15,761 bases of DNA, taken from positions 1 to 15,761 of the forward strand of contig JAEWCI010000523.1 in NCBI GenBank assembly GCA_023390705.1. The letters are read 5' to 3'. The notes under the pieces are model-generated. The model saw only the letters and a list, made by a program, of their open reading frames with translations, had not been told where the DNA came from and made no database searches. A program made the translations under genes and the position numbers. Numbering within the stretch: position 1 is the stretch's first letter; each line of letters begins with the position of its first letter. The stretch is from Pseudomonadota bacterium (GTDB lineage Bacteria; Pseudomonadota; Alphaproteobacteria; Acetobacterales; Acetobacteraceae). Shown piece after piece: positions 1-6,431 of this stretch.

Positions 1-199
1 GGCCAACACCCCGCCCGAGTTGGTGCAGCGCCTCTATGCCATGATGCAGGCGGTGGCCGAATCGCCGGCGGCGCGGACGCCGCTACTGGCCCAAGGCGAC
101 ATCTTCGTGCTGGACCCGGAGCGCTTCCGCAATCGCATCGCCGCCGACATCGAGCGCAACGCCGCGGCCATCAAGGCCGCGGGCATCGAGATGCAGTAG
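1..199 (+). CDS. Bug/TctC-family tripartite tricarboxylate transporter receptor, C-terminus only
   Basis: The 5' part lies outside the window; the frame runs from base 2 to a TAG at 197-199 and gives 65 residues. The peptide ends with the usual Bug-family tail: a helix of the type PPELVQRLYAMMQAV, then a GDIFVLDPERFRNRIAADIER segment and a closing helix ending AAGIEMQ. In the family these are periplasmic receptors for carboxylates or other small organic solutes that deliver substrate to TctAB-type membrane proteins, or act as orphan receptors. No TctA/TctB partner is visible, so the ligand is unknown. It converges on the minus-strand aminotransferase, with a strong hairpin between the two stops. 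The family assignment rests on only the last fifth of the protein. Confidence 0.75.
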   Translation, partial: ANTPPELVQRLYAMMQAVAESPAARTPLLAQGDIFVLDPERFRNRIAADIERNAAAIKAAGIEMQ

Positions 200-263
200 G
201 ACCGAGGCCGCGTAGCGCAAACCTGCCTCCGGCAACGCCGGGGCGGTTCAGCCTGCGAAGGTG

Positions 264-304
264 GTCCCGGCGCCCTGCCGCATCCCAGGCAGCGCGGCCG
301 GGAC
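264..304. terminator. Hairpin between convergent genes, probable bidirectional terminator
   Basis: GTCCCGGC (264-271) pairs perfectly with GCCGGGAC (297-304). Inside it CTGCC (275-279) pairs with GGCAG (288-292), leaving an 8-nt loop. The hairpin lies 65 nt after the Bug stop and 9 nt after the aminotransferase stop. There is no U-tract on either strand, so it is a stem-loop terminator candidate rather than a canonical intrinsic terminator. Confidence 0.45.
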
Positions 305-312
305 GCTTGGCG

Positions 313-1713
313 TTACCTCTGCCCCTGCATCTTCGCGACCGCATCCGCCATCGCAAGGTCCAGTACCTCGATCAGCGTGTCGCATTCGCTGCGGGTAATC
401 ACCAGCGGCGGCGAGAGGGCGATGGTGTTGGAATGCCGCGCCCCACCGCCCGAGCGGCCGACGATCACGTTGTTCTTCTTGCAGAACTCCACCACGCCGC
501 CCACCAGCGAGCCATCGAGCTGCGCTTTGCTTTCACGGTCGGTGACCAACTCGATGCCGATCAGCAGCCCCTTGCCGCGGATGTCGCCGACGATGCCATG
601 CCGGTACAGCCGGTCCTTCAAGCCGTCCATCAGATAGGCGCCCATGGTCGCGGCGCGCTCGGGCAGCTTCTCCTCCAGCATGATCTCGATGTTGCGCACC
701 GCGACCGCGGCCGCCGCGGGATGCCCGCCATAGGTGTTGACCTGCATCACCTGGCGTGCATCCGCCACCTCGCCGAGGAAGCTGTTGAACACCTCGTTCT
801 TCACCACCGTCGCGGCGATCGGCAGGTAGGCGGAGACGATGCCCTTGGCCACCGCCATGATATCCGGGCTGATGCCCCAATGCTGGTGGCCGAACATCCT
901 GCCGGTGCGGCCGAAGCCGTTGATCACTTCGTCCACATGCAGCAGCACGTCGTATTTGCGGCAGATCTCCTCGACCATCGGCAGGTACTCGTCCGGCGGC
1001 ACGGCAATGCCGACGCCGGACATGATGGGCTCCACGATCACCTCGGCGACTGTCTGCGGTCCCTCGCCCTGGATGGTGGCCTCGATCGCCTTGGCGCAGG
1101 CGACGCCGCAGCTTGGGTATTCCAGCCCCAGCGGGCACCGGTAGCAGGTGGGGGCGGGCACATGCACGAACTCACCGGCATAGGGCTCGAATTTCATCTT
1201 GCGCTCGCCCATGCCGCCGGCGGCGAGGGTGGCCAGCGTGGTGCCGTGATAGGCGTAGTAGCGGGCAATCGTCTTGAAGCGGAATTCGCCGGGGAATTCG
1301 TGCTTGGCGTATTGCCGGGCGATCTTGAAGCCGGCCTCATTCGCCTCGGAGCCCGAGTTGACGAAGTATACATGATAGTCGCCGCCCATCAGCCCGTTCA
1401 CCTGTTCGGCGAGCTGGCTGGCGGGCAGGTTGATGGCGGTGTGCGGGTAGTAGGCCATCTGCTGCATCTGCTCGGCGGCGATCTGCGCCAGCTCCGTGCG
1501 GCCGTAGCCGATATTGACGCACCAGAGGCCCGCCATCGCGTCGAGATAGGTGGTGCCGTCGGCATCCACGATGGTGGAGCCCTGTGCCCCCGTCACCACG
1601 ATCTGGTTCTTCTCCAGCGCCTTGTGCTGGACCAGAGGGTGCATGACGTTGCCCAGGTCCTGCTGCACGACGCGGTGGCGGGCCTCGGGGTCGGGCTGGT
1701 TGGTCAGGGACAT
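313..1713 (-). CDS. Class III PLP-dependent aminotransferase (omega-amino acid/taurine:pyruvate type)
   Basis: Predicted 466 aa, normal for the family. It would transfer an amino group from an omega-amino acid, amine or taurine-like donor to pyruvate or another keto acid. Visible landmarks, numbered from the ATG at 1713: the substrate and dimer region DAMAGLWCVNIGYGR near 57-72, the PLP phosphate loop NSGSEANE near 119-126, HVDEVINGFGRTG near 259-271 with the cofactor-binding Asp261, and the Schiff-base Lys290 in AKG. A Cys-rich stretch (CYRCPLGLEYPSC) near 190-202 is common in taurine/omega-aminotransferase relatives. I chose ATG 1713, with GAGG about 8 nt upstream, over a TTG at 1749 that lacks a ribosome site. 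The neighbouring upstream FAD oxidoreductase on the same strand suggests amine or amino-acid degradation. The exact substrate cannot be read from sequence. Confidence 0.9.
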   Translation of the reverse strand: MSLTNQPDPEARHRVVQQDLGNVMHPLVQHKALEKNQIVVTGAQGSTIVDADGTTYLDAMAGLWCVNIGYGRTELAQIAAEQMQQMAYYPHTAINLPASQLAEQVNGLMGGDYHVYFVNSGSEANEAGFKIARQYAKHEFPGEFRFKTIARYYAYHGTTLATLAAGGMGERKMKFEPYAGEFVHVPAPTCYRCPLGLEYPSCGVACAKAIEATIQGEGPQTVAEVIVEPIMSGVGIAVPPDEYLPMVEEICRKYDVLLHVDEVINGFGRTGRMFGHQHWGISPDIMAVAKGIVSAYLPIAATVVKNEVFNSFLGEVADARQVMQVNTYGGHPAAAAVAVRNIEIMLEEKLPERAATMGAYLMDGLKDRLYRHGIVGDIRGKGLLIGIELVTDRESKAQLDGSLVGGVVEFCKKNNVIVGRSGGGARHSNTIALSPPLVITRSECDTLIEVLDLAMADAVAKMQGQR

Positions 1714-2062
1714 GGGACGGGCCTCAGGGTTTGCTGCAGGATGAACCAAGGCTCACGCTAAAGCCGGACGCCCAGGGTGTCACCCGGGAACAGCACAAGG
1801 ACCCGCTTGGGTCAGCCGAATCCCGGACGCCCGGGCGCTTGCTGCCATTTGCGTTGCCGGAAGGCGGAGCGGCGGGACGAGGAGGCTTTCGACCTGGAAG
1901 CGGGTCCTGCCGCTCAGGGCCGGGCGTGTTGTCCCGCAGGGTTGCGTATCCCGGTCACGACAGGTCTGCCCCGGGCGGCCATCCCGGCAGCATCTGGCCG
2001 CCCCTGCCCTTTCCGTGGCAGTCCCTGCGGAGCACACCAGGCGCTCCGCTGCCGGGCCGCGG
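1714..2062. other. Intergenic stretch between oxidoreductase and aminotransferase, with one inverted repeat
   Basis: About 350 bases with no convincing gene. The only structure I see is a perfect 9-bp inverted repeat, 1973-1981 with 1995-2003 (GGGCGGCCA / TGGCCGCCC, 13-nt loop). It lies 60 nt past the oxidoreductase stop and has no U-tract, so it could end that transcript weakly. The aminotransferase promoter should also lie here, but I cannot identify convincing hexamers. Confidence 0.4.
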
Positions 2063-3400
2063 TCACGAGGTGCGCGAGGCTCGCTGCGCCAGCCTGTCCC
2101 GCAGGGTCAGCCAGGAAAAGACCGCGGGCATGAACCAGGGTTTCCCGCGGTACAGCGGCACGGCCGCCGGCGGGCGGAAATCCAGGGCCGAATCGCCATC
2201 CTGGCCGAGGATCTGCAGCGCCACCTTCTGCCCTGCCCATCGTGCCCAAACCACCCCCGATCCGCAGTAGCCTGCGGCGTAGCGGATGCCATTGCGGGAG
2301 AAGATGCGCGGCACCATGTCGCGGGTCAGGGCGACATGGCCGAACCAGCTGTGGCTGAGTTCGACCTGCGCCAGTTCGGGGAAGAGCCCGACGAGGGCCC
2401 TGCGCAGGTTGTCGATCGGCCAGGTGGGATCGCCCGCGATGGTGCCGTCACGGCCGCCGAAGAGGATTCGCATGCCGTCCGGGGAGGGACGGTAATAGTA
2501 GCTGAGCTTCCGCGTGTCGCTGCACATCATGCGCCGCGGCATCAGGACGTTCATCAGATTCGCGCCGATCGGGGCGGTGGCGATGATACGGCTGCGGACA
2601 GGCACCAGGCGGCGGCGCAGCCAGGGATCCGACGCATCCGCGTAGCCATTGGTCCCGGAGACCACGTGATGAGCCAGGACCTTGCCACGGGCGGTGGAGA
2701 CTTCGTGCCGGTCGCCATCCCGCCGGATGCCCAGCACCGCGGTTTCCGCATGTACTACGGCGCCGGCCTCGATTGCCAGACGCAGCATGGCGGCGTGCAG
2801 CTTGGCGGGGTGAAGCCCGCCGATATCCATGCGCACACTGCCGCCATGGTAGAAGTCGGTCCCCAGGATGCTGCGCTGCTCGGCAGGGCTGACGGCATAG
2901 GCCTCGATGCCCAGTTTCCGTCGCAGCAGCTCGCTGTCGCGGGCCAGGGCCTCGTACCCGGCCGGGGAGGTAGCGCCGGAAAAGCGGCCGGACACGCACA
3001 GGTCGCAGTCGATCCCCTCGGTGCGGATGAACCGGTAAAGATCCTCTCGCGCTGCCTGTGATTCGGCGTAGATCGCCTGGGCCCGCGCCTCGCCGAACCG
3101 CTTCGTCATTTCGCTGAGGCTCAGGCGCAGGTTGCCGCTGGTGATGCCGCCATTCCGCGTGGAAGCGCCCTCCCCCGGCCGCTGCTTGTCGAAGACCAGC
3201 ACCGACCGCCCCGCGCGCGCCAGGGTTATGGCGGCGCTGAGCCCGGTGTAGCCAGCGCCAATGATCGCCACATCGGCCGTCGGTGCGATGGGCTGTGTCG
3301 CGGTCTCCGGAAGGGGGGCGGCCTCCCACCAATAGGGTATCGGATTGGCGGGTTTGGGGTTGTCACTCGACACCTTGGTTCCCTTCTTCCGCTGGTGCAT
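2063..3400 (-). CDS. FAD-dependent oxidoreductase, DAO family (OrdL/gamma-glutamylputrescine oxidase-like)
   Basis: About 445 aa. It is expected to oxidise a C-N bond of an amine or amino acid using FAD, giving an imine or aldehyde and peroxide or reduced acceptor. Numbered from ATG 3400: an N-terminal PIPYWWEAAP motif near 20-29, typical of OrdL/PuuB-like enzymes, the Rossmann dinucleotide motif IIGAGYTG at 46-53 with an acidic residue at the end of beta-2 (VLVFDK), and the FAD contact GASTRNGG at 78-85. A C-terminal YCGSGVVWARWAGQKVA completes the FAD site. No signal peptide is seen. The start is ambiguous: ATG 3400 has AGGGG only 4-5 nt away, while GTG 3373 has a better spaced AAGAAGGGA. 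It lies upstream of the aminotransferase on the same strand, separated by about 350 nt, so co-transcription is uncertain. Substrate unknown; gamma-glutamylputrescine or another amine is only a family-level guess. Confidence 0.87.
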   Translation of the reverse strand: MHQRKKGTKVSSDNPKPANPIPYWWEAAPLPETATQPIAPTADVAIIGAGYTGLSAAITLARAGRSVLVFDKQRPGEGASTRNGGITSGNLRLSLSEMTKRFGEARAQAIYAESQAAREDLYRFIRTEGIDCDLCVSGRFSGATSPAGYEALARDSELLRRKLGIEAYAVSPAEQRSILGTDFYHGGSVRMDIGGLHPAKLHAAMLRLAIEAGAVVHAETAVLGIRRDGDRHEVSTARGKVLAHHVVSGTNGYADASDPWLRRRLVPVRSRIIATAPIGANLMNVLMPRRMMCSDTRKLSYYYRPSPDGMRILFGGRDGTIAGDPTWPIDNLRRALVGLFPELAQVELSHSWFGHVALTRDMVPRIFSRNGIRYAAGYCGSGVVWARWAGQKVALQILGQDGDSALDFRPPAAVPLYRGKPWFMPAVFSWLTLRDRLAQRASRTS

Positions 3401-3569
3401 CAACCCCTGTCCGCCGGCCGCGTGAGTGCGACGCCATTCGGGCAGTCTATGTTACACCTCTACGCCACGGGCGGCAGTTCGCCCTGCCGGGTGCAGTTCG
3501 GTTCACCACTGTGGCGCTCGTTCACGCTGATCCGCAAACCGCGGCATCCGCACCGAACGGTAGTGTGAA

Positions 3570-3597
3570 TTGACTTAAGATGTCTGGATGTTAATCT
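3570..3597 (+). promoter_or_regulatory. Candidate sigma70-type promoter upstream of leader A, with an inverted repeat
   Basis: TTGACT (3570-3575), 16-17 bp spacing, then TAATCT (3592-3597), in the most AT-rich patch nearby. TAAGAT (3576-3581) and ATCTTA (3594-3599) form an inverted repeat in the spacer and -10 zone, compatible with an operator. The -10-like element ends 67 nt before the GGGC of leader A, and the other two leaders have hexamer-like sequences at about the same distance. Hexamer matches are imperfect. Confidence 0.35.
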
Positions 3598-3660
3598 TAG
3601 GCGCATGTTGTGGGTAAGCGCAACCTTCCGGCGCCGTCTGGCGCATGCAGGAAGCCTGAT

Positions 3661-3720
3661 CGCGGGCCTGTAGCCCCGGACCGAGGGCGGTGTGCCTGAC
3701 ACCCGCCAGGATCCGGGGGT
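3661..3720 (+). ncRNA. Structured leader A, member of a three-copy switch-like family
   Basis: The core GGGCCTGTAGCCCCGG is shared with leaders B and C. One possible fold pairs GGGC (3664-3667) with GCCC (3673-3676). An alternative pairs CCCCGGA (3674-3680) with TCCGGGG (3712-3718). These use the same C-rich strand and exclude each other. Inside the larger fold is a hairpin, GGCGGTGT (3686-3693) with ACACCCGCC (3699-3707), with one bulged base. The outer stem ends 75 nt before ATG 3793 and 446 nt before the Rnk-like GTG. Whether it is an RNA regulator or a dispersed DNA repeat is not settled. Confidence 0.45.
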
Positions 3721-3792
3721 GCCTCTTCCTTAGATGAGTTGCAGCCCAGCCAATCCGCCATTCCGGTGGAGTGCACGCGACTGCGCGGAAGG

Positions 3793-4167
3793 ATGAAGCC
3801 TGCCGTGCCCACAACCGATCAGCGGCGCCATCCGAGGCGACCCGTACTAGCGAGATTGCGGAACATCGTCGCTGATGCCGCGCCCCCCGCATCGGCGCCA
3901 GAGGCGGTAACGCGCTGGCATCCGGGGGCCATTCCCATCCGGGAACGACGCGCGGAACGATCCTTCTTGGCCGTTTCGATGCCTCCCGCCGCGCTGCCCG
4001 GTGCCACCGCAGCCAACCGGATGAGTTGGCAGGGCGTGACGGGAGCCTGTTGTCCTGCGCCTCGTCACGGCGGACCAGCACCCCAGCCTGTGTCCCGTCC
4101 GGGTGATGTCATCCGGCCGCTGCATCCGCGGCGGCGCCATGAAGCAAGCTACGGAGAATGCCCGTGA
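3793..4167 (+). CDS. Doubtful ORF, Arg/Pro-rich, unknown function
   Basis: A 124-residue frame from ATG 3793, with in-frame extension possible to about 3739. I recognise no family, and the composition (many Arg, Pro and Ala) plus many A-ending codons argue against strong coding selection. Two things keep it on the list. Its TGA (4165-4167) overlaps the Rnk-like GTG start in a GTGA, the same kind of junction seen at other gene boundaries in this block. Its ATG also lies 75 nt after leader A, matching the 78 and 86 nt that separate leaders B and C from their genes. A ribosome site is poor (GGAAGG directly abutting the ATG). It may simply be non-coding leader sequence of the Rnk-like gene. Confidence 0.2.
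   Translation: MKPAVPTTDQRRHPRRPVLARLRNIVADAAPPASAPEAVTRWHPGAIPIRERRAERSFLAVSMPPAALPGATAANRMSWQGVTGACCPAPRHGGPAPQPVSRPGDVIRPLHPRRRHEASYGECP
4153..4157 (+). promoter_or_regulatory. Ribosome binding site that decides the Rnk-like start
   Basis: GGAGA sits directly against the ATG at 4158, too close to serve it, but 6 nt before the GTG at 4164. The GTG is therefore the preferred start. Confidence 0.55.
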
Positions 4168-4616
4168 ACGAAGAAAACAAGTGGGAGGCCCTGCGCCCAC
4201 CGGTACTGATGTCGGCGGAAGATCACACCCGGCTGGCTGCGCTGGCGAGGGTCACCGTACGGCGTAACCCGTTCGTCGCCCGCCTGCTGATGGAAGAAAC
4301 CGACCGTGCCGAGGTGGTGCCGGCCGGGCAAATGCCTCCAGGCGTCGTCACCGTAGGATCGGTCGTCGAGTTCCACGACGCGGCGACGGGCGGGACCCGG
4401 CGGGTGCAGCTCGTGCTGCCGAGCGAAGCCGATATTACGGAGGGCCGCATTTCGGTACTCTCGGTGGTGGGCGCCGGGCTCGTGGGCTTGTCACAGGGCC
4501 AGTCCATCGATTGGCCGACCCAGGACGGCCGCCTGAGGCGCCTGACCGTGCTGCGCGTCGAGACTCCGCCTTTCAGCATGAAGGACGGTGCCGGTGGCGC
4601 CGCGGCCTTCACGTGA
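4164..4616 (+). CDS. rnk: Rnk-like protein (nucleoside diphosphate kinase regulator family, GreA/GreB C-terminal domain)
   Basis: Predicted 150 aa from GTG 4164; E. coli Rnk is 136 aa. Rnk binds RNA polymerase through a GreA/GreB-type FKBP-like domain but has a short N-terminal coiled coil and lacks Gre transcript-cleavage activity; in gamma-proteobacteria it was first found as a regulator of Ndk. Here the short helical N-domain spans about 12-55. The GreA/GreB domain spans about 58-136, with the landmarks VVTVGSVVEFHD, RVQLVLPSEAD, ISVLSVVGAGLVGLSQGQ and a closing LTVLRVETPP strand. No cysteine ribbon is present, unlike the two paralogues downstream. Its stop overlaps the HemD-like GTG by 4 nt (GTGA at 4613-4616), so it is probably translationally coupled. 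An ndk link is not visible here. Family assignment is firm; cellular target inferred. Confidence 0.85.
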   Translation: MNEENKWEALRPPVLMSAEDHTRLAALARVTVRRNPFVARLLMEETDRAEVVPAGQMPPGVVTVGSVVEFHDAATGGTRRVQLVLPSEADITEGRISVLSVVGAGLVGLSQGQSIDWPTQDGRLRRLTVLRVETPPFSMKDGAGGAAAFT

Positions 4617-5416
4617 CCGGGCTGCGCGCCCTGATCACGCGGCCGCGCAACCAGGCAGGTCGGCTCGCCGCCCGGTTGCGGGCGCGTGGCATTGACTGCC
4701 TGGTGGAACCGATGCTGGACATCGTCCCGCTGCCCTGGGATATGCCCACGCTCCTCCGCGGGAAGCAGGCCATCCTGCTCACCTCGGCGAACGCGGCTGA
4801 AGCGCTGCTGCGCGCGCTGAAGGAAGCAGGGCCGGGCGGCTTGGCCAGGTTGCCACCCGTCCTCACGGTCGGCGCCGCGACGGCGCGCCCCCTGCGCATG
4901 GCAGGCATCACGGCGGTCGAGGCAGCGCCGGGCGGCAACGCCGCGGATCTGCTGCGGCTGGTGCAGGCCCGGCTCAATCCCCAAGCCGGGCCACTGGCCT
5001 ATCCGAGTGGCGAAACCGTGGCCTGCGACCTTGCCGCGGCCCTTGCGCCGGCCGGGTTCACCGTGGAGCGGAGGGTTGTCTATACGGCACGGCCGGCGAC
5101 ACGCCTCACGCGACGGGCGCGGGACGCCATCGCTGGCGGCACGGTCCAGGTGGCGCCATTCCTGTCGGCACGCACTGTCGCGAGTTTTCATGGCCTTCTC
5201 GCACGGGAAGGATTGGAGGGAGCCTGCCAGGGCATGGTCGGCGTCGCCCTGAGCCCGCACATCGCCGATGCGATGCGGCCGCTGCCATGGCGGGCACTGG
5301 CGGTGGCCACCCGGCCGGACATGGATGCGCTCCTCGGCGCGCTAGGCCGATCCCTGGCCGGCAGCGTGGACGAGGCCCCTGGACCCCGCGCCACCGGCAG
5401 CCATGCAGCGTCCTAG
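4613..5416 (+). CDS. hemD: Uroporphyrinogen-III synthase family protein (HemD-like)
   Basis: Predicted 267 aa from GTG 4613, chosen because it overlaps the preceding stop (GTGA) and the protein then begins with the family's MTGLRALITRPR strand. HemD closes and inverts ring D of hydroxymethylbilane to give uroporphyrinogen III, the branch point to haem, sirohaem, cobalamin and bacteriochlorophyll. Landmarks: PLDIVPLP-like loop (MLDIVPLPWD) near 34-43, LLTSANAAEALL near 55-66, TVGAATARPLRMAG near 85-98, YPSGETVACDLAAAL near 130-144, ERRVVYTARPA near 152-162, and FLSARTVASFHG near 183-194. This bilobed pattern is typical. The setting is odd: canonical hemD sits near hemC and a mitofilin-like gene, whereas here it sits between Rnk-like and TfuA-like genes. 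It may be a second, diverged copy with a specialised role. The stop lies 14 nt inside the TfuA-like ORF. Confidence 0.8.
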   Translation: MTGLRALITRPRNQAGRLAARLRARGIDCLVEPMLDIVPLPWDMPTLLRGKQAILLTSANAAEALLRALKEAGPGGLARLPPVLTVGAATARPLRMAGITAVEAAPGGNAADLLRLVQARLNPQAGPLAYPSGETVACDLAAALAPAGFTVERRVVYTARPATRLTRRARDAIAGGTVQVAPFLSARTVASFHGLLAREGLEGACQGMVGVALSPHIADAMRPLPWRALAVATRPDMDALLGALGRSLAGSVDEAPGPRATGSHAAS

Positions 5417-6110
5417 CCATCTGGCAACCGGGGCCCGGCCGCGAACATCGCTGCCGGTCCGCCTTTCGGCGGGTTCCGTGGTCGTTTTCCTCGGGCCGAG
5501 CCTTCCCCGGGCGGAAGCGCGATCCCTGCTGCCCGCCGAGTATCGCCCGCCAATCCGGCGCGGTGACCTGGACGCCATGGGAGCCCCGGCAACCATCGCG
5601 GTGGTGGATGGCGTGCTGGAACCGGAGACGCGCCTGCCGGCGGAGGAGGCGCGCCGCGCCGCAGAGCGGGGTTTCTGTCTCATGGGCGCAGCGAGCGTGG
5701 GCGCCCTGCTCGCGGCGGACCCGTCCATATCTGGCGGCGTTGCGGGTGTCGGCCGGATATTCCGGCTGGTTGCCCGGGGCCGAGCCGAGGCTGCCGATAT
5801 TGCCCTCCTCTATGCGGCGCACGATCTTCGGCCGCTCACCGTGCCCGCCGTGGATGTCCTGTGCTGGCTGGAAGACGCGGTCGCCGCCGGCCACCTCCCG
5901 CCCGACGCAGCCGAAGCGTCACTCGACGCGGTGCGCACATTGCCGATCGAGGAGCGCAGCCCTGCGGCGGTGCGCCGCGTTCTGCATCGGCACCTGGGCA
6001 ATTCCTTGTCGAAGGCGGGCGATCCGTCCATTCCCGGCGCGAAGGCCAGGGATGCGCGAAGGCTGCTTCGGCTGATGCGAAGGCTTCTTGAGCGCGGAGC
6101 CAGCACATGA
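5403..6110 (+). CDS. TfuA-like protein (TfuA core domain)
   Basis: Predicted 235 aa. TfuA proteins act with YcaO enzymes to install thioamides, for example in thioviridamide-type RiPPs and McrA thioglycine, and were named from trifolitoxin production. Landmarks: VVVFLGPSLPRAEAR at 26-40, EYRPPIRRGDLDAM at 46-59, IAVVDGVLEPETRLPAEE at 65-82, a GFCLMGAASVGALLAAD stretch at 90-106, then GVAGVGRIFRLVARG at 112-126 and a basic C-terminus rich in Arg/Leu. The ATG at 5403 overlaps the HemD-like end by 14 nt. A later start near the VVVFLGPS strand (GTG 5478) is also possible, since many TfuA proteins begin there. The canonical GALRAAE motif is diverged to GALLAAD. No YcaO is encoded in this window, so its partner and substrate are open. 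Confidence 0.75.
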   Translation: MQRPSHLATGARPRTSLPVRLSAGSVVVFLGPSLPRAEARSLLPAEYRPPIRRGDLDAMGAPATIAVVDGVLEPETRLPAEEARRAAERGFCLMGAASVGALLAADPSISGGVAGVGRIFRLVARGRAEAADIALLYAAHDLRPLTVPAVDVLCWLEDAVAAGHLPPDAAEASLDAVRTLPIEERSPAAVRRVLHRHLGNSLSKAGDPSIPGAKARDARRLLRLMRRLLERGAST

Positions 6111-6325
6111 CGCATCAGGTGCGGGGCCACTCCCTGACCGGACGAGGTGCGCCTTGTCCCTGCGGCAGCAACACCGCCATGCGGTGGGCAAACCGGCTGG
6201 GGCACTTGGAACATGGCGCGTGCAAGCCCGGTATCATGGGCATGGCCTCGCCGGGTGCGGGGCCTCGCCATTGGCGGCGCCGGCCGCCGGGTACTCTCCT
6301 CGTGGGCTTCCAGCCCCGGGCCTGA
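6107..6325 (+). CDS. Possible small protein coupled to the TfuA-like gene
   Basis: A 72-residue ORF whose ATG overlaps the TfuA-like stop (ATGA at 6107-6110), suggesting translational coupling. I recognise no family. The first 42 residues contain GAPCPCGSNTAM (Cys17, Cys19), then HLEHGAC (His33, His36, Cys39), a pattern that could bind a metal and faintly recalls SEC-C-type CPCGS motifs. The second half is Arg/Pro/Gly-rich and runs through leader B and its promoter-like sequence, so the 3' part may not be under protein selection. A RiPP precursor is conceivable beside a TfuA gene, but nothing in the peptide (no clear leader/core boundary) demonstrates it. It could also be a chance ORF. Confidence 0.27.
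   Translation: MTHQVRGHSLTGRGAPCPCGSNTAMRWANRLGHLEHGACKPGIMGMASPGAGPRHWRRRPPGTLLVGFQPRA
6206..6237 (+). promoter_or_regulatory. Weak promoter-like sequence upstream of leader B
   Basis: TTGGAA (6206-6211) and TATCAT (6232-6237) are separated by 20 bp, longer than ideal. The TATCAT ends 67 nt before the GGGC of leader B, the same distance as the -10-like element before leader A. The positional agreement is the main support. It lies inside the possible small ORF. Confidence 0.25.
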
Positions 6326-6356
6326 CCGCAGCAGCCATCGGCGCCGGCCCGGGGAC
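6301..6356 (+). ncRNA. Structured leader B, member of the three-copy switch-like family
   Basis: Core GGGCTTCCAGCCCCGG. One fold pairs GGGCT (6304-6308) with AGCCC (6312-6316) over a 3-nt loop. The alternative pairs CCCCGGGCC (6314-6322) with GGCCCGGGG (6346-6354), a perfect 9-bp stem. The two cannot form together. Similarity to leader C extends upstream (shared CCATTG and ACTCT blocks) and downstream (GGGGAC, then GAAGC and ACGC). The outer stem ends 78 nt before the GTG start of the zinc-ribbon Rnk-like gene. Confidence 0.5.
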
Positions 6357-6380
6357 AGCTTCGACTGCGGAAGCAATGAA

Positions 6381-6403
6381 CGCCGCGCGTCCTACGCGCG
6401 GCG
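6381..6403 (+). promoter_or_regulatory. Perfect 10-bp hairpin just before a start codon
   Basis: CGCCGCGCGT (6381-6390), loop CCT, ACGCGCGGCG (6394-6403). All pairs are Watson-Crick and nearly all are G-C. It ends 14 nt before the AGAAGGA ribosome site (6418-6424) of the gene starting at 6432. No U-tract follows. It could modulate translation or act as an attenuator within leader B; it has no counterpart in leader C. Confidence 0.5.
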
Positions 6404-6431
6404 CGTCAGCCATGTCCAGAAGGATAGACCC

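Larger units (their letters stand above)
3401..4163. other. Long divergent intergenic region before the Rnk/HemD/TfuA block
   Basis: About 760 bases between the minus-strand oxidoreductase and the first clear plus-strand gene. It contains a local AT-rich patch (about 3560-3600) with promoter-like hexamers, a structured leader at 3661-3720, and a doubtful ORF from 3793 that runs into the Rnk-like start. Between 3401 and 3560 I see only the presumed oxidoreductase promoter zone, with no clear motif. Confidence 0.5.

Noticed and set aside
307..1761. A 484-codon open frame on the plus strand across the aminotransferase
   Set aside because: It is the antisense shadow of a clear class III aminotransferase in GC-rich DNA; the product is His/Asp/Ala-rich with no family features.
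2015..3061. A 348-codon plus-strand frame across the FAD oxidoreductase
   Set aside because: Shadow of the oxidoreductase, which shows an intact FAD Rossmann motif on the other strand.
3942..3976. GGAAC and CGTTT resembling an EcfG general-stress promoter
   Set aside because: Spacing is 13 or 25 nt rather than the 16-17 expected, so it does not fit the consensus.
3575..4081. A 168-codon minus-strand frame in the long intergenic region
   Set aside because: Arg/Pro/Trp-rich composition with no recognisable motif; overlaps leader A and the promoter-like patch.
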